NCBI GenBank assembly: GCA_944320785.1
Contig: CALUIR010000023.1
Coordinates: 1 to 43,258, forward strand
From: an uncultured Bacteroidaceae bacterium
Lineage (GTDB): Bacteria > Bacteroidota > Bacteroidia > Bacteroidales > Bacteroidaceae
DNA length: 43,258 nt
Direction of reading: 5' to 3'
The translations under genes and the position numbers were made by a program. The notes beneath the pieces are model-generated. The model worked only from the letters and a program-made list of their open reading frames with translations. It was not told the DNA's origin and ran no database searches. Positions 7,453-16,518 of this stretch are shown here, piece after piece; within the stretch, counting starts at the first letter, position 1, and each line of letters starts with the position of its first letter.

Positions 7453-9783
7453 TCAGAACGGGTAGCCGATGGCCAGATGGTAGCCCAAGCTGCGCTTGAA
7501 AGAAGGCAGGTTGTAGTAACCCCGCTTCGAGGTCTCGTAAGGCACATGCAGCCCCACGCCCACATCAAAACGCACCACGAGGAACGACAGGTCGTAGCGT
7601 ATGCCCGCCCCCGTGCCTAAAGCGATGTCTTTCCAGAAGCGCGACAGCTTGAACTGTCCGCCCGGACGCGCCGGGTCCTCACGCAGCAGCCAGATGTTGC
7701 CCGCATCCATGAACACCGCGCCGTGAAGGTCGCCGATGATACGGAAACGGTATTCCAGGTTGGCCTCCAGCTTCAGGTCGCCCGTCTGGTCGATATAAGA
7801 ATAACGGGTCTCCACCTCCGGGTGATAGCTACCCGGCCCCACGGCACGCACCGTGAACGCCCGGATACTGTTTGCCCCGCCAATGAAGAACTGCTCGCTG
7901 TAAGGTGCCACGGTCGAGTTGCCGTAAGAGAAGATGGCGCCCGCCATGAGGCGCATGGCCAAACGCTGGTCCGCATCGATGCGGAAATTGTAGCGCACCT
8001 CAGAAGTCAGCTTCAGGAACTGGGCGAAAGGATTGCCCATCAGTTCCTTGTTGCGCGCGCCGAACTTTTGCCCGAAGGCTGCATACACGCAGGAGGTCAG
8101 GTTGCCTGCCGAAGTCACGCTCGTCTCCCACCACAGGTGATGCCGCTTGTCGGCCAAGAGGGCATCATCGTAGGTGTAGGTGTAGGACATGGCAGGGATG
8201 AACTGGTTGTCCAAACTGAGGTAGAGGGCGCGGTTGGCGTTCATGATGGAGTCGAAACGTTCCGTGGTGCTTTGCAGCACGTTGAAGGTCAGCTTGAACG
8301 GGGTCACCGTATGCCGCCGCAAAGGCGTAGGCTGGAAGGTGTACGTGGCATTCCCCCCGAAAGCCAGCATCTTGAAGAAGCCCGCCCGGTTCAGTTGGTC
8401 GCCATAGAGGCGGAACGTGGTCTGCGCCGGAAAGTTGAAGTCGCGCCTGTGCAGCCAAGGGAAGACAATCCAAGGGAGGTCAAGGGAAACGGCTGCCCCC
8501 AACTCGTAGGAGTTAATAGCCGAACCTCCTCCCGCGCCCGACGAATTGGTCTGCCATTCATAAGAGCCGCGCAGCTCCAGCGAGAACGTTTCCCCGCCCC
8601 GGAACACGTTCTTCTTCGACATGTTGAACACCGCGCCGGGTCCCAACTGGTCGTTGCTCTTGGAGGTGACGTTCAGTTCCAACTCTCCATCGTAAGGCAA
8701 GTCCATCGCCGCATTGACGCGGAGGTCCAGCCGGTCGCACGAGGGAAGCGTGTCCTGCGGCGCGTACTGGAACTCCGCGAAACGGAACGTCCCCAAGCGG
8801 TTGAACTGTTCCTGTGTGAACGTCTGCCTGCGCTGCGAATACAAGTCGCCGGGGCGGAAGCGCAGCCTTCGGTACAACACCGAGGGGCGCACCGGCGGTT
8901 TGTCGCCCATGAAGCTGACCTGCATGCCTTTGTACGTCACCGTGTCGCGTTTCAATCCCTTGCCGGTGCCATAGTTCGAGAGGTTGACAGCAATATTGCC
9001 CACGCGCCACTGCTTCTTCGCCATCTCCGGCAAGCCGGGCTTCGGAAGGATTTGCAGATGCACAGCACCCGGCGCAATCAGCGTATCCGCACGGTAGGAG
9101 ATGAAGTCCGGGCGGAAATAGAAATAACCATTGTTGCGGAACAGCGTGTTCAGCCGTTGCCGCTCGGCATCCAAGTCAAGGACGCTGAACTTCTGCCCTT
9201 TCCTTACGAGCCGTTCTTCCCAATCCGCACGTATCAGGCTGTCGGCAAGGAAGGGGAAACCCAAGTAGGCCACCGAGTCCAGCATGAAAGGGTTGCGCAT
9301 GTCGATGCGGTAAGATACTTCCGCCATGCGGGGATTCTTCATCGGCAGCACCTCATAGCCTACCGTCCCATTGAAGTAGCCATAGTCATGCAGGAGGTTC
9401 TCCGCCACCTTGGCGCGCAGTTCCGGGTTGACCGTGGAGATGAATACCGGCTTTGCGGCAAAGCGTTCGAATATCCACTTCCCGACTTTCTTTTCCGCAT
9501 GAATGAAATCGTTGTATATCCACAATCCGATGGGGAAAGGCCACTTCAACGACGAACTGCCGAAGAAAGCGTTGTTGGGCTTGCTGGCCAACGCTGCCTC
9601 GGCCTCGGCCAAAGCCTCCTTTCCTCCCTCTGTCTCGTCGCGGTTCTCCACTTCTATCTTGTCGATGCCCCGGTACAAGACTTCGCCTTCCGGCAAGTTG
9701 CGGGTAATGGAACAGGACGGCAACAGTCCTGCCGCCACCAGCAGCATGCCTGCCAGGATGCCATATAGATGCTTCATTCTCAT
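7453..9783 (-). CDS. tamL: TamL-type lipoprotein Omp85/TamA homologue
   Basis: 776 aa. The N-terminus is a lipoprotein signal (GLLPSC, lipid Cys24), unlike proteobacterial TamA. POTRA-like modules follow (about residues 35-370). The C-terminal half is an Omp85-type beta-barrel ending in aromatic Phe (HLAIGYPF). Omp85 proteins insert barrels into the outer membrane, and the TAM branch works with inner-membrane TamB. The start ATG overlaps the tamB stop by 4 bp (ATGA), indicating translational coupling. A second ATG two codons later is possible. A lipidated TamA form (TamL) next to tamB has been described in Bacteroidetes; the symbol rests on that context. Confidence 0.85.
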   Translation of the reverse strand: MRMKHLYGILAGMLLVAAGLLPSCSITRNLPEGEVLYRGIDKIEVENRDETEGGKEALAEAEAALASKPNNAFFGSSSLKWPFPIGLWIYNDFIHAEKKVGKWIFERFAAKPVFISTVNPELRAKVAENLLHDYGYFNGTVGYEVLPMKNPRMAEVSYRIDMRNPFMLDSVAYLGFPFLADSLIRADWEERLVRKGQKFSVLDLDAERQRLNTLFRNNGYFYFRPDFISYRADTLIAPGAVHLQILPKPGLPEMAKKQWRVGNIAVNLSNYGTGKGLKRDTVTYKGMQVSFMGDKPPVRPSVLYRRLRFRPGDLYSQRRQTFTQEQFNRLGTFRFAEFQYAPQDTLPSCDRLDLRVNAAMDLPYDGELELNVTSKSNDQLGPGAVFNMSKKNVFRGGETFSLELRGSYEWQTNSSGAGGGSAINSYELGAAVSLDLPWIVFPWLHRRDFNFPAQTTFRLYGDQLNRAGFFKMLAFGGNATYTFQPTPLRRHTVTPFKLTFNVLQSTTERFDSIMNANRALYLSLDNQFIPAMSYTYTYDDALLADKRHHLWWETSVTSAGNLTSCVYAAFGQKFGARNKELMGNPFAQFLKLTSEVRYNFRIDADQRLAMRLMAGAIFSYGNSTVAPYSEQFFIGGANSIRAFTVRAVGPGSYHPEVETRYSYIDQTGDLKLEANLEYRFRIIGDLHGAVFMDAGNIWLLREDPARPGGQFKLSRFWKDIALGTGAGIRYDLSFLVVRFDVGVGLHVPYETSKRGYYNLPSFKRSLGYHLAIGYPF

Positions 9784-12700
9784 TCCTTCTTCGCGTTTTT
9801 CTTGTTCCTGCGGAAGATGAACAGTTCGCCCAAACGGCTCATTTTCTTGCGCAACACCACGCCAACGCCCGTTTCCGTTATCTCGCCGTCGAGGATGCTG
9901 TCATAGTTCTTGTCATGGAACAGTTTGATGTAGCGCGTCCCGCTGTCGTCGAGGCGGTATTCAATCGAAATGTTGTCGATGAATGTCTGTTCGCCTTGTT
10001 GCACGTCCTCGCCGGTAGAAATCTTCCCGCCGATGATAATGTTGAAACGGTCGTTCCAGAAGCGTTTCGATATCTGGTACGAATAATCCGTCTTGGTGGT
10101 ACCCGAATTGCCGTCCGTCTCCACGCCCAAGCTGATGTCCACCGCCTTGATGTTGCTCGTGATGCCCTGAATGGCGCTGTTAAGCAACGAGTTCATGCTG
10201 CCGCCCATGTCGAAACCTCCGCCGCTTCCTCCTTGGTAAACGCCTATCACAATCATGGTCACGGCCAAGCGGCTTCGGTCTTCAGCCGACATGGCTGCCA
10301 GTTCGTTCTGTATCGTGGCATCTTCCGGTGCCGCAAGGTCGAAGTTGATGGCCAGGTTCTCCAATGTGTTTTTGATGGCAATGCTGGAATGGAAGGTCAC
10401 CATCCGCTGCTGGTCGTCCTCCGTCACTGAAGTGCGCTTGGTGTAAACCGCCGTGATGTTCAGGCGCGGGTCCATGGCATTCCCCGTGAAGTCCACGTAG
10501 CTGCCGTTCTGCACCGTGAATTCCCGGCTCAACCCCATCATCAAAGAATACTTCAGTTTGCCGCTCGCGAGGGTATATCGCCCGGTGAGTTGCAGCCCTC
10601 CATAGTCCGTGTATTGCAACGAAAGGTCGCCGCCTCCCTCCAAGCGCACGTAATCCGAGCCATCGGCATTCAGCTCGGCATTCACCCGTGCCGCTTGGTC
10701 GATATGCACCACCATCAGCATGTCCATGCCGCCCAAGCGCACATCGGGCATTTCCCGGCTGGCGGCCTGCGCCGTGTCGTTGAAGTTGGTGAACGTCACC
10801 AGTTCGCCTAAACGGTCCTGTGCCGCTGTGAGCGGCGTATCCTTCAATACATACGTGACATCCGTCGTGCCCAACAGGTTGATGTTCCCTCTTATCTGGA
10901 GGGCATCCAGCGGGCCTTTGATGCCGGCGAACAGGTCGGCATACACTTTCCCGAAGAGCAAAGACTCTTTCGTTTTCTTGGCGTTGACCAGTTCATAATT
11001 GCCGGCACGCAGGAACAAATCGGCATTCATCCGCGAAAGGTCGGCAAAATCCACTTCCCCGTTGATGACAAAAGGATTGTCGTTGCGGGCATAGACATTG
11101 TACTTGTCAAACACTAATTTGCTGTCTTCTATTCGAATCGGCTTCTTCTCCATGCGCAGGTGGACACCATATTGCCGCACCGCCACGTCCACCGAGTCGA
11201 AGACCAGTTCACCGTTATAGGCCAGTCTGGAAATAGCACCTTTCACGTTCACCTGCCCGTCCAAATTCCCGCTCAACGCCGCCAGTTGGTCCGGGATGAA
11301 ACCATTCGCCAAATAAAGCGGGATATCCGACAAGCTGACATCGGCATTCAATTGCCCTTCCTCCCTTGCGTCATATTCGCCCTCCACGGCCAGTATGTCT
11401 TTGCCGTCGTGCGACAGGAAAGCGTTCACATAATGGTTGCTCGCGGCATCCATGCCCGGAAGGTACACCGCGCCGAGCGCAACATTGCCGATGCGGTTCT
11501 TCTCATAACGCAGGCTGTCCACCTGCACGTCTGCCGCCAACTGAAGGCTGCCTTCCGTCTGTATCAGGTGGGCTTCCGCGTTGAACATCCCGCCGATGTC
11601 CGGCAAGGAAGGCAAGAGGCCGTGAAGCTCGCCCAATGCCACGCGCCTAATCTCCAAGGCCAGATCCTGCAACACCGTGGTGTCGGCCGGCAACGAATAC
11701 AGCCGGATGCCCATGCCCGCCGAATCCAACAGCGACACATTGGCACGGACACGGCGGTCATTGCCCATGTAGATGTAATTCCGCCGGTTCAGGTGGAAAG
11801 TCTTGTAAGCCAGCACGGGGTCATCGGGAATGAGGTGCAGGGAAATCCCTTCCTTCCGCATCGCCGCGCGAACGCCAAACAGGAGCCCCTCCTTGCCTTC
11901 CGCATCGAAGTATTTCAGGAGCAATTGGAGATGGTCATCGCCGATTTCGCCGTCGGCCAACGCCCGGAACGTCATCCATTCATTCTCCGCCCCGTTGGAC
12001 ACCCCGGCCAGCAACTTCATGCCTTCCGGGCCTTGCGCCAGCCGCAGGCGGACCGTGTCCAGGCGCATGCTGTCCTGCTGCAGGAAATGGACATAGGAAT
12101 CAACGTCCAGCCCTTTGCTGGAAGACATGTCCAACTGCAGCTTCATCTCATCGAAACCCACGTTCGCGAACTTCGACAGCATGTTGCTGAGCGGATTATC
12201 CGTCCGCGCCGCGACTCTTACGCGCAAGTCGGGGAAATGCTTTTTCAATTCGTCCTGGCGGATGTATTTGTCTTCCAGTTGCCTGTTCAATTCCTCCATC
12301 AGCCGGTTGCTGCCATTCACCAGTGTCTCCAGGTTGCCGCCGTGCATGGCCACCGTCAAATCCCCTGCCCGGAGGGCTACGAACGTGGAGTCCATGTCGG
12401 TCATGGCCAGGAGGCCGATGTCCTTCGGGTGGAAAGCTTGCTTCTCCGTCTGCATGCCGATGCCTGTCACGGAGGTCTTCACCCGGTGGCTCTCCTCCAT
12501 GTTGGTGGCGCCATCCACCTTCATATCCAAGGAAAGGTCGAGCGGCGAAGCAACCACGCCAAGGGCATGCAGGTCTAATTTCTCCAGATTCAGGTCAAGG
12601 CCGGCCTTGATGCGCTTTTCGTGCAAGGAAGCCTTCACGCGGGCTTCCATGTCCAACAGGGAGTTGCGCCCCTCCACTGACAGGACGGCGCGGTGGTTGG

Positions 12701-14357
12701 CCAAGCGTGCCGACAGGCCGATGTTGTCCAAATCATGCGATGCATAGCGGAACCTATCGACATCCACCCGCACATTGGCGCGGGTCTCCCCGGAAAAGAT
12801 GTCAAACCCCTTGCCTTGCGCCTTCACGGAAGCGGTCAGCCCGTACAACGAGTCATTGGGAAGGAAGTCGGCCAGCATCAGGCTGTCGATGCCGAGCCGG
12901 GCGGAATACGCCTCCGTCGCGCTGTCGAACCGCCCTTCCACCTTGATGCGGCTTTCATGCTCTTGGTAAAGCAGGTCGGCCATATAAGCGGCACCTTCCA
13001 TCTTCACCTTTCCGCCCAGCGACATATTGCGGGGGATGGCCAGGCTTGACCGCAAAGAGTCGCCCAGCAGGCAAAGAACGAAATCCAAATCCTCTGTGGC
13101 AACCGCCAAATCCATGTTCATTTTGCGGTGCAGGCTGTCTGCCAACGATGCGCCTGAACCGTGCATCGACACCTCTAACGCGCCCGGCAACTGCACGGAG
13201 CAATCCTTCAGGTCGAGCTTCGACAAATTGCCGCCCGCCTCCACGCGCATCACCAAGGGGCGGTAAGGATATTCGCGCCGGAAGTCTTCAGGCATGGCAG
13301 AAAGGAACAGCAACACATCTTCCTTTCCCACGTCCGACCGCAGGGAAAGTGCCATATTCCCCATTTCCGGGTCGGCAATCGTGGCCCAATCCACGGCAGC
13401 CTGGAGCGCAATGCGCGAGAAAGGCGTCTGCAATTGCAGGGAAGGCACCCGGATGGTGGCCGAATCGGCTTCCACAGTTGCCTGCATGGCTGTCAGTTCC
13501 AAGCCGGAACGTTCCCGGAACGACACGTTGCGAAGCACGGCTGACAGGTCTGTCCCGGCATATCTTGCATCGGCCAGTTCCAACGCCAAGCCGTCCACGG
13601 ACAAATCGGACGGGTTGAAGCCTTGCACGCTCCTTTTCGCGCCCACGCGGTACACCGCCTGGCTGCCCGACAGGCTGAAGCGCGACAAGGCATACACTTC
13701 CTTGCCCAAATCCACCGTTGCCGTATCTAACCGCGCCTCGCCGATGGCCGCCTGCAGATGGAGGCTGTCGGCGGGTATGTCCATGCGGAACTTTATGTCT
13801 TTCAGTGCCAGAGACTCCAGCAATATTTTCCAATTCAGCGGCGCAGAGGCTGTAGTGTCCTCCTCCTCTTCCATTTCGCCCAGCCGCAAGGCAACGTCCG
13901 CGCCCTCTATCTCGATGCGGTTCACCACCACGTCCTCGCGGAACAGGTCCACGCCATGCGAGCGCAGGAAGAAACGCCCCAAGCTGCCCTGCAACTCCAT
14001 GCCCGGAACCAGGCCGGCGGTGTTCAGCCGGATGCCGCCGAAAGAGAAGGAATTGACCTCCACCTTGCCTGCAAACAAGGGCAAGAAATCCACATCCAGC
14101 ACCAGTTCACGCGCCACGAGCAGGGAATCCTGGCCGTCAACCACCTCCACGTCCTGCACCAAAAGGTCGAACGGCAGCGACAGGCGGATTTTCCCCACAC
14201 CGACTTCCATGCCGAGCGCCTGCGAAGCCTGCGCCGTCAGTTTCTCCCGCAGCAAGTTCTGCACAGGAGGAAGGTAGAGCAGGAAGAAGGCCAACAGCAC
14301 CAAGGCTATCGGGAACAGGACGATGCCCGCCAACCATTTCGATATTTTTTTCCACAT
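9780..14357 (-). CDS. tamB: TamB-like translocation/assembly protein (AsmA-like, DUF490)
   Basis: 1525 aa. A single N-terminal membrane anchor (about residues 10-30) is followed by a very long repetitive beta-rich region typical of bridge-like AsmA/TamB proteins. The C-terminal ~400 residues match the TamB/DUF490 pattern, for example LRIEDSKLVFDKYNVYA-like beta segments and SEFTVQNGSYVDFTGN-like strands. TamB spans the periplasm and is implicated in outer-membrane protein assembly and lipid transport. The tail (RRNKKNAKKE) is lysine-rich. It is the first gene of a two-gene unit with tamL. The ATG at 14357 gives a sensible anchor sequence (MWKKISKWLAG). Confidence 0.85.
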   Translation of the reverse strand: MWKKISKWLAGIVLFPIALVLLAFFLLYLPPVQNLLREKLTAQASQALGMEVGVGKIRLSLPFDLLVQDVEVVDGQDSLLVARELVLDVDFLPLFAGKVEVNSFSFGGIRLNTAGLVPGMELQGSLGRFFLRSHGVDLFREDVVVNRIEIEGADVALRLGEMEEEEDTTASAPLNWKILLESLALKDIKFRMDIPADSLHLQAAIGEARLDTATVDLGKEVYALSRFSLSGSQAVYRVGAKRSVQGFNPSDLSVDGLALELADARYAGTDLSAVLRNVSFRERSGLELTAMQATVEADSATIRVPSLQLQTPFSRIALQAAVDWATIADPEMGNMALSLRSDVGKEDVLLFLSAMPEDFRREYPYRPLVMRVEAGGNLSKLDLKDCSVQLPGALEVSMHGSGASLADSLHRKMNMDLAVATEDLDFVLCLLGDSLRSSLAIPRNMSLGGKVKMEGAAYMADLLYQEHESRIKVEGRFDSATEAYSARLGIDSLMLADFLPNDSLYGLTASVKAQGKGFDIFSGETRANVRVDVDRFRYASHDLDNIGLSARLANHRAVLSVEGRNSLLDMEARVKASLHEKRIKAGLDLNLEKLDLHALGVVASPLDLSLDMKVDGATNMEESHRVKTSVTGIGMQTEKQAFHPKDIGLLAMTDMDSTFVALRAGDLTVAMHGGNLETLVNGSNRLMEELNRQLEDKYIRQDELKKHFPDLRVRVAARTDNPLSNMLSKFANVGFDEMKLQLDMSSSKGLDVDSYVHFLQQDSMRLDTVRLRLAQGPEGMKLLAGVSNGAENEWMTFRALADGEIGDDHLQLLLKYFDAEGKEGLLFGVRAAMRKEGISLHLIPDDPVLAYKTFHLNRRNYIYMGNDRRVRANVSLLDSAGMGIRLYSLPADTTVLQDLALEIRRVALGELHGLLPSLPDIGGMFNAEAHLIQTEGSLQLAADVQVDSLRYEKNRIGNVALGAVYLPGMDAASNHYVNAFLSHDGKDILAVEGEYDAREEGQLNADVSLSDIPLYLANGFIPDQLAALSGNLDGQVNVKGAISRLAYNGELVFDSVDVAVRQYGVHLRMEKKPIRIEDSKLVFDKYNVYARNDNPFVINGEVDFADLSRMNADLFLRAGNYELVNAKKTKESLLFGKVYADLFAGIKGPLDALQIRGNINLLGTTDVTYVLKDTPLTAAQDRLGELVTFTNFNDTAQAASREMPDVRLGGMDMLMVVHIDQAARVNAELNADGSDYVRLEGGGDLSLQYTDYGGLQLTGRYTLASGKLKYSLMMGLSREFTVQNGSYVDFTGNAMDPRLNITAVYTKRTSVTEDDQQRMVTFHSSIAIKNTLENLAINFDLAAPEDATIQNELAAMSAEDRSRLAVTMIVIGVYQGGSGGGFDMGGSMNSLLNSAIQGITSNIKAVDISLGVETDGNSGTTKTDYSYQISKRFWNDRFNIIIGGKISTGEDVQQGEQTFIDNISIEYRLDDSGTRYIKLFHDKNYDSILDGEITETGVGVVLRKKMSRLGELFIFRRNKKNAKKE

Positions 14358-14608
14358 GACCGGGACTCTGCTTGATAATTCTCACAAAGGAAGCACTTTT
14401 TCTTCAGAAAACGGCATCGGAAAGCTCTTTTTTCTTCCAAAGCCAGAAACAGCCCCGCCAAAAGCTGCCGCGCCGCTCTCCGTCCGCACCTTTCCGCCGG
14501 CGCTTCACCGGGCCACGAAAATTCCATGCAGCAAAATCATGCATTCCATGGATAAAATGCACCGGCTTTTCCCATAAAAAACCGCAACGCCTCACAGAAG
14601 ATTTCCAT

Positions 14609-14671
14609 GACGATTAGTAATCGTATCGCATGACGATTAGTAATCGTATGGCTTGACGATTAGTAATCGTA
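14609..14671. repeat. Three tandem 23-bp units with palindrome ACGATTAGTAATCGT
   Basis: The 17-mer GACGATTAGTAATCGTA starts at 14609, 14632 and 14655, an exact 23-bp period. Each contains the 15-bp palindrome ACGATTA-G-TAATCGT. The same core recurs once inside a 31-bp palindrome at 40590-40620. Confidence 0.9.
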
Positions 14672-14922
14672 CAGGAAATTGTTCCTGTAAGATTCCGCGA
14701 ATCATTAGAAGGCCGGACGCAAATCATTGGAAGGATCTCGCAAAGCCTCCTCAAAGGATTCTCCCAACCGTCCCTCTGAAATTTGGGACCCAAGAAGCTA
14801 AAATCCCGGAAACCTTTGGAAGATTCAAAAAAAAGAAGCACCTTTGCCTTGACAAAAACAGTTATCAAACAGTTGGAAAAGCGTTTCCATTTGGTACTTA
14901 TTAGAAAAAGACATTTGAGCTT

Positions 14923-15069
14923 TTGCTCTTATTCTCTATTCTGAAAACCGCCAATTTGAAAGTCCGGAGAATAAGCAGACGAAGGTTCACGCTCATATGG
15001 GCGTGAACTGTTCGTGCTTATCCATGGACACGGTGCTTGGCGGTACCTCAGAATTAAGATAAGCAACGA
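14923..15069. repeat. Long imperfect inverted repeat (~147 bp, MITE- or hairpin-like)
   Basis: The left arm read forward and the right arm read as reverse complement share, in the same order, TGCT, TTAT, ATTCTGA, ACCGCCAA, GTCC, ATAAGCA, CGAA and GTTCACGC. The apex is at 14985-15008 (GTTCACGC...GCGTGAAC). It ends about 28 bp before the HTH start codon, so it may be part of that gene's leader or a small mobile-element remnant. Confidence 0.75.
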
Positions 15070-15097
15070 ATGGTTCCGCCTTTTTTTGTTTGCCGCC

Positions 15098-15328
15098 ATG
15101 GTACACATCGGGACGCTGATAAAAGAAGAACTCAACCGCCAGGAACGCTCCGTGGCATGGTTTGCCCGCAAGCTGTGCTGCGAACGCACCAATGTGTACT
15201 CCATCTTCAAGCGCGAAAGCATCGACACCGCCCTGCTGCTGCGCATCTCCTGCATCCTGCGCCACAACTTCTTCCAATATTACCTCCAAGAACTCTCAGA
15301 CTGTGATTTTTATTCCACAGAACCGTGA
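15098..15328 (+). CDS. Small XRE-like helix-turn-helix protein
   Basis: 76 aa, starting at the ATG at 15098 (MVHIGTLIKEELNRQ). The frame is open further upstream, but that part lies in the inverted repeat and does not look like protein. The sequence has an XRE/Cro-like HTH: ERSVAWFARKLCC as the first helices, then ERTNVYSIFKRESID as the recognition part, then LLLRISCILRHNFFQYY. Short stand-alone proteins of this form are frequent in Bacteroidetes genomes and are probably DNA-binding regulators; targets are unknown. No operon partner is evident: the next gene begins 85 bp downstream behind its own -7 element. Confidence 0.75.
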   Translation: MVHIGTLIKEELNRQERSVAWFARKLCCERTNVYSIFKRESIDTALLLRISCILRHNFFQYYLQELSDCDFYSTEP

Positions 15329-15372
15329 ATTATAACCACGGGGCAGTTCAACGTTTCCATCCACAGGCATCC

Positions 15373-15380
15373 TATATTTG
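15373..15380 (+). promoter_or_regulatory. Bacteroidetes-type -7 element for the 177-aa protein gene
   Basis: TATATTTG matches TAnnTTTG and lies 33 bp before the ATG at 15414. The -33 element is not clear. Confidence 0.5.
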
Positions 15381-15413
15381 CACTCGTAAATTCACTTTAA
15401 AATTTAAGAACTT

Positions 15414-15947
15414 ATGGGAGTTTGGAATTCATTCAAAGGACAAATCGGACGAGATACCGGTCGTGTATTCTCAAACATCGTTTGGGGAGACAAACATGCA
15501 TCTGTGTACCGTCGCGCAGAAGACAGAAAAAGCAAACGATTGCAATTGGAACAAGAACAATTTGACTTAGCCAAACAAAATGCCATAGATGACAAAATTG
15601 AAGCGTTGTCAGAATATGAAATCACGAACGACAGGAACGAACTTATCAATACCTTGACCCAATTGACAGTGCTTTTAAAAAGCAATCCATACAAAGGGCA
15701 ACTTTCAAATGACGAAGAAAAAGAAAAAGAAATGAAGAACGCTTACTTTGAAGGGATTTTGACCAAATACGAACAAACATTGATAACCCTGGCATCCTTG
15801 TATCCCAATGACACGATGCTGCCATATTATCAGAAAAAATTCAGAAGAGCAAAACGTTCCAAATATCTCGGCAAATACGCCATCCTCATCATCTTGGTGA
15901 TAATCATCTCACTCATGGCCATTATAATCGCACTTACGCCTGACTGA
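15414..15947 (+). CDS. Hypothetical protein with C-terminal membrane anchor
   Basis: 177 aa, function not recognised. The N-terminus MGVWNSFKGQIGRDTGRVFS is followed by a highly charged, probably helical and partly coiled-coil region (about residues 30-145, rich in E, K and Q). A single hydrophobic segment (about 153-174, LGKYAILIILVIIISLMAII) ends four residues before the C-terminus. There is no signal peptide, so it resembles a tail-anchored protein with a cytoplasmic domain. The coding sequence is visibly more AT-rich than neighbouring housekeeping genes, which may indicate recent acquisition. It lies alone behind its own -7 element. Confidence 0.65.
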   Translation: MGVWNSFKGQIGRDTGRVFSNIVWGDKHASVYRRAEDRKSKRLQLEQEQFDLAKQNAIDDKIEALSEYEITNDRNELINTLTQLTVLLKSNPYKGQLSNDEEKEKEMKNAYFEGILTKYEQTLITLASLYPNDTMLPYYQKKFRRAKRSKYLGKYAILIILVIIISLMAIIIALTPD

Positions 15948-16102
15948 TAGCGCGACCACCATTAAGTTGCCGACCCGAAACGAATCCTAACAGAAGAACA
16001 TACAGACATTGCAAACAAAACGTTCATGCAACGTTTGGAGGAAATCCGAAAGATGGCAGCCATGCTTTGAGCGGCCTTTCCATCCTTCTTCCGCTCTTTC
16101 CC

Positions 16103-16516
16103 CTACTCCTCCTCATCGTCAGAATCAAAGTCGCCCAAGAACTCCGGCATCATGAACTCTTCCAAGCTGCGGCGTTCCTTCTTGGTGGGGCGGCCTGTGC
16201 CGCGCGCGCGGTTGACGAAACCGCTGATTTTGTTCATCTCCAGCAGTTCGTATTGGTCGGGCGTAGTGACGTTTTCCATGTATTCGTTCACCAGCTTGGC
16301 GCCCACGCGGTTTTCTATCGGCTGCAACACTTTGAAAGAATACGTGATGGGCGGCTTGCGGACCTGCACCACGTCGCCCGCTTTCACCATCCTCGACGGC
16401 TTCGCCTGCGCACTGTTTATCCACACATGTCCTTTCTTGCAAGCCTCGGCGGCAATCGTGCGCGTCTTGAATATGCGCACCGCCCACATCCATTTGTCAA
16501 TCCTTGCTTCTGCCAT
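16103..16516 (-). CDS. hslR: S4-domain RNA-binding protein, Hsp15-like
   Basis: 137 aa counted from MAEARIDKWMWAVRIFKT; an ATG two codons earlier (16522) would overlap the pth stop by 4 bp and is also possible. The S4 fold covers about residues 3-65 (RIDKWMW, then ACKKGHVWINSAQAKPSRMV, then GDVVQV). Hsp15 binds stalled 50S subunits that carry peptidyl-tRNA. The C-terminus is acidic (GDFDSDDEEE). Its position directly behind pth, which hydrolyses peptidyl-tRNA, fits a shared role in rescue of stalled translation. Confidence 0.85.
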   Translation of the reverse strand: MAEARIDKWMWAVRIFKTRTIAAEACKKGHVWINSAQAKPSRMVKAGDVVQVRKPPITYSFKVLQPIENRVGAKLVNEYMENVTTPDQYELLEMNKISGFVNRARGTGRPTKKERRSLEEFMMPEFLGDFDSDDEEE

Positions 16517-16518
16517 CC

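Larger units (their letters stand above)
14358..15097. other. 740-bp gene-free region upstream of tamB and the HTH gene
   Basis: No convincing coding frame is found on either strand between the divergent genes tamB and the HTH protein. The region holds a three-unit palindromic array (14609-14671) and a long imperfect inverted repeat (14923-15069), both listed separately. Leftward promoter signals for tamB are weak (a TTCCTTTG around 14385). Confidence 0.6.

Noticed and set aside
15966-16070. Short open frame (34 codons, ending TFMQRLEEIRKMAAML) behind the 177-aa protein gene.
   Set aside because: It looks protein-like and might be a gene remnant, but it has no good start or promoter and no family I recognise.
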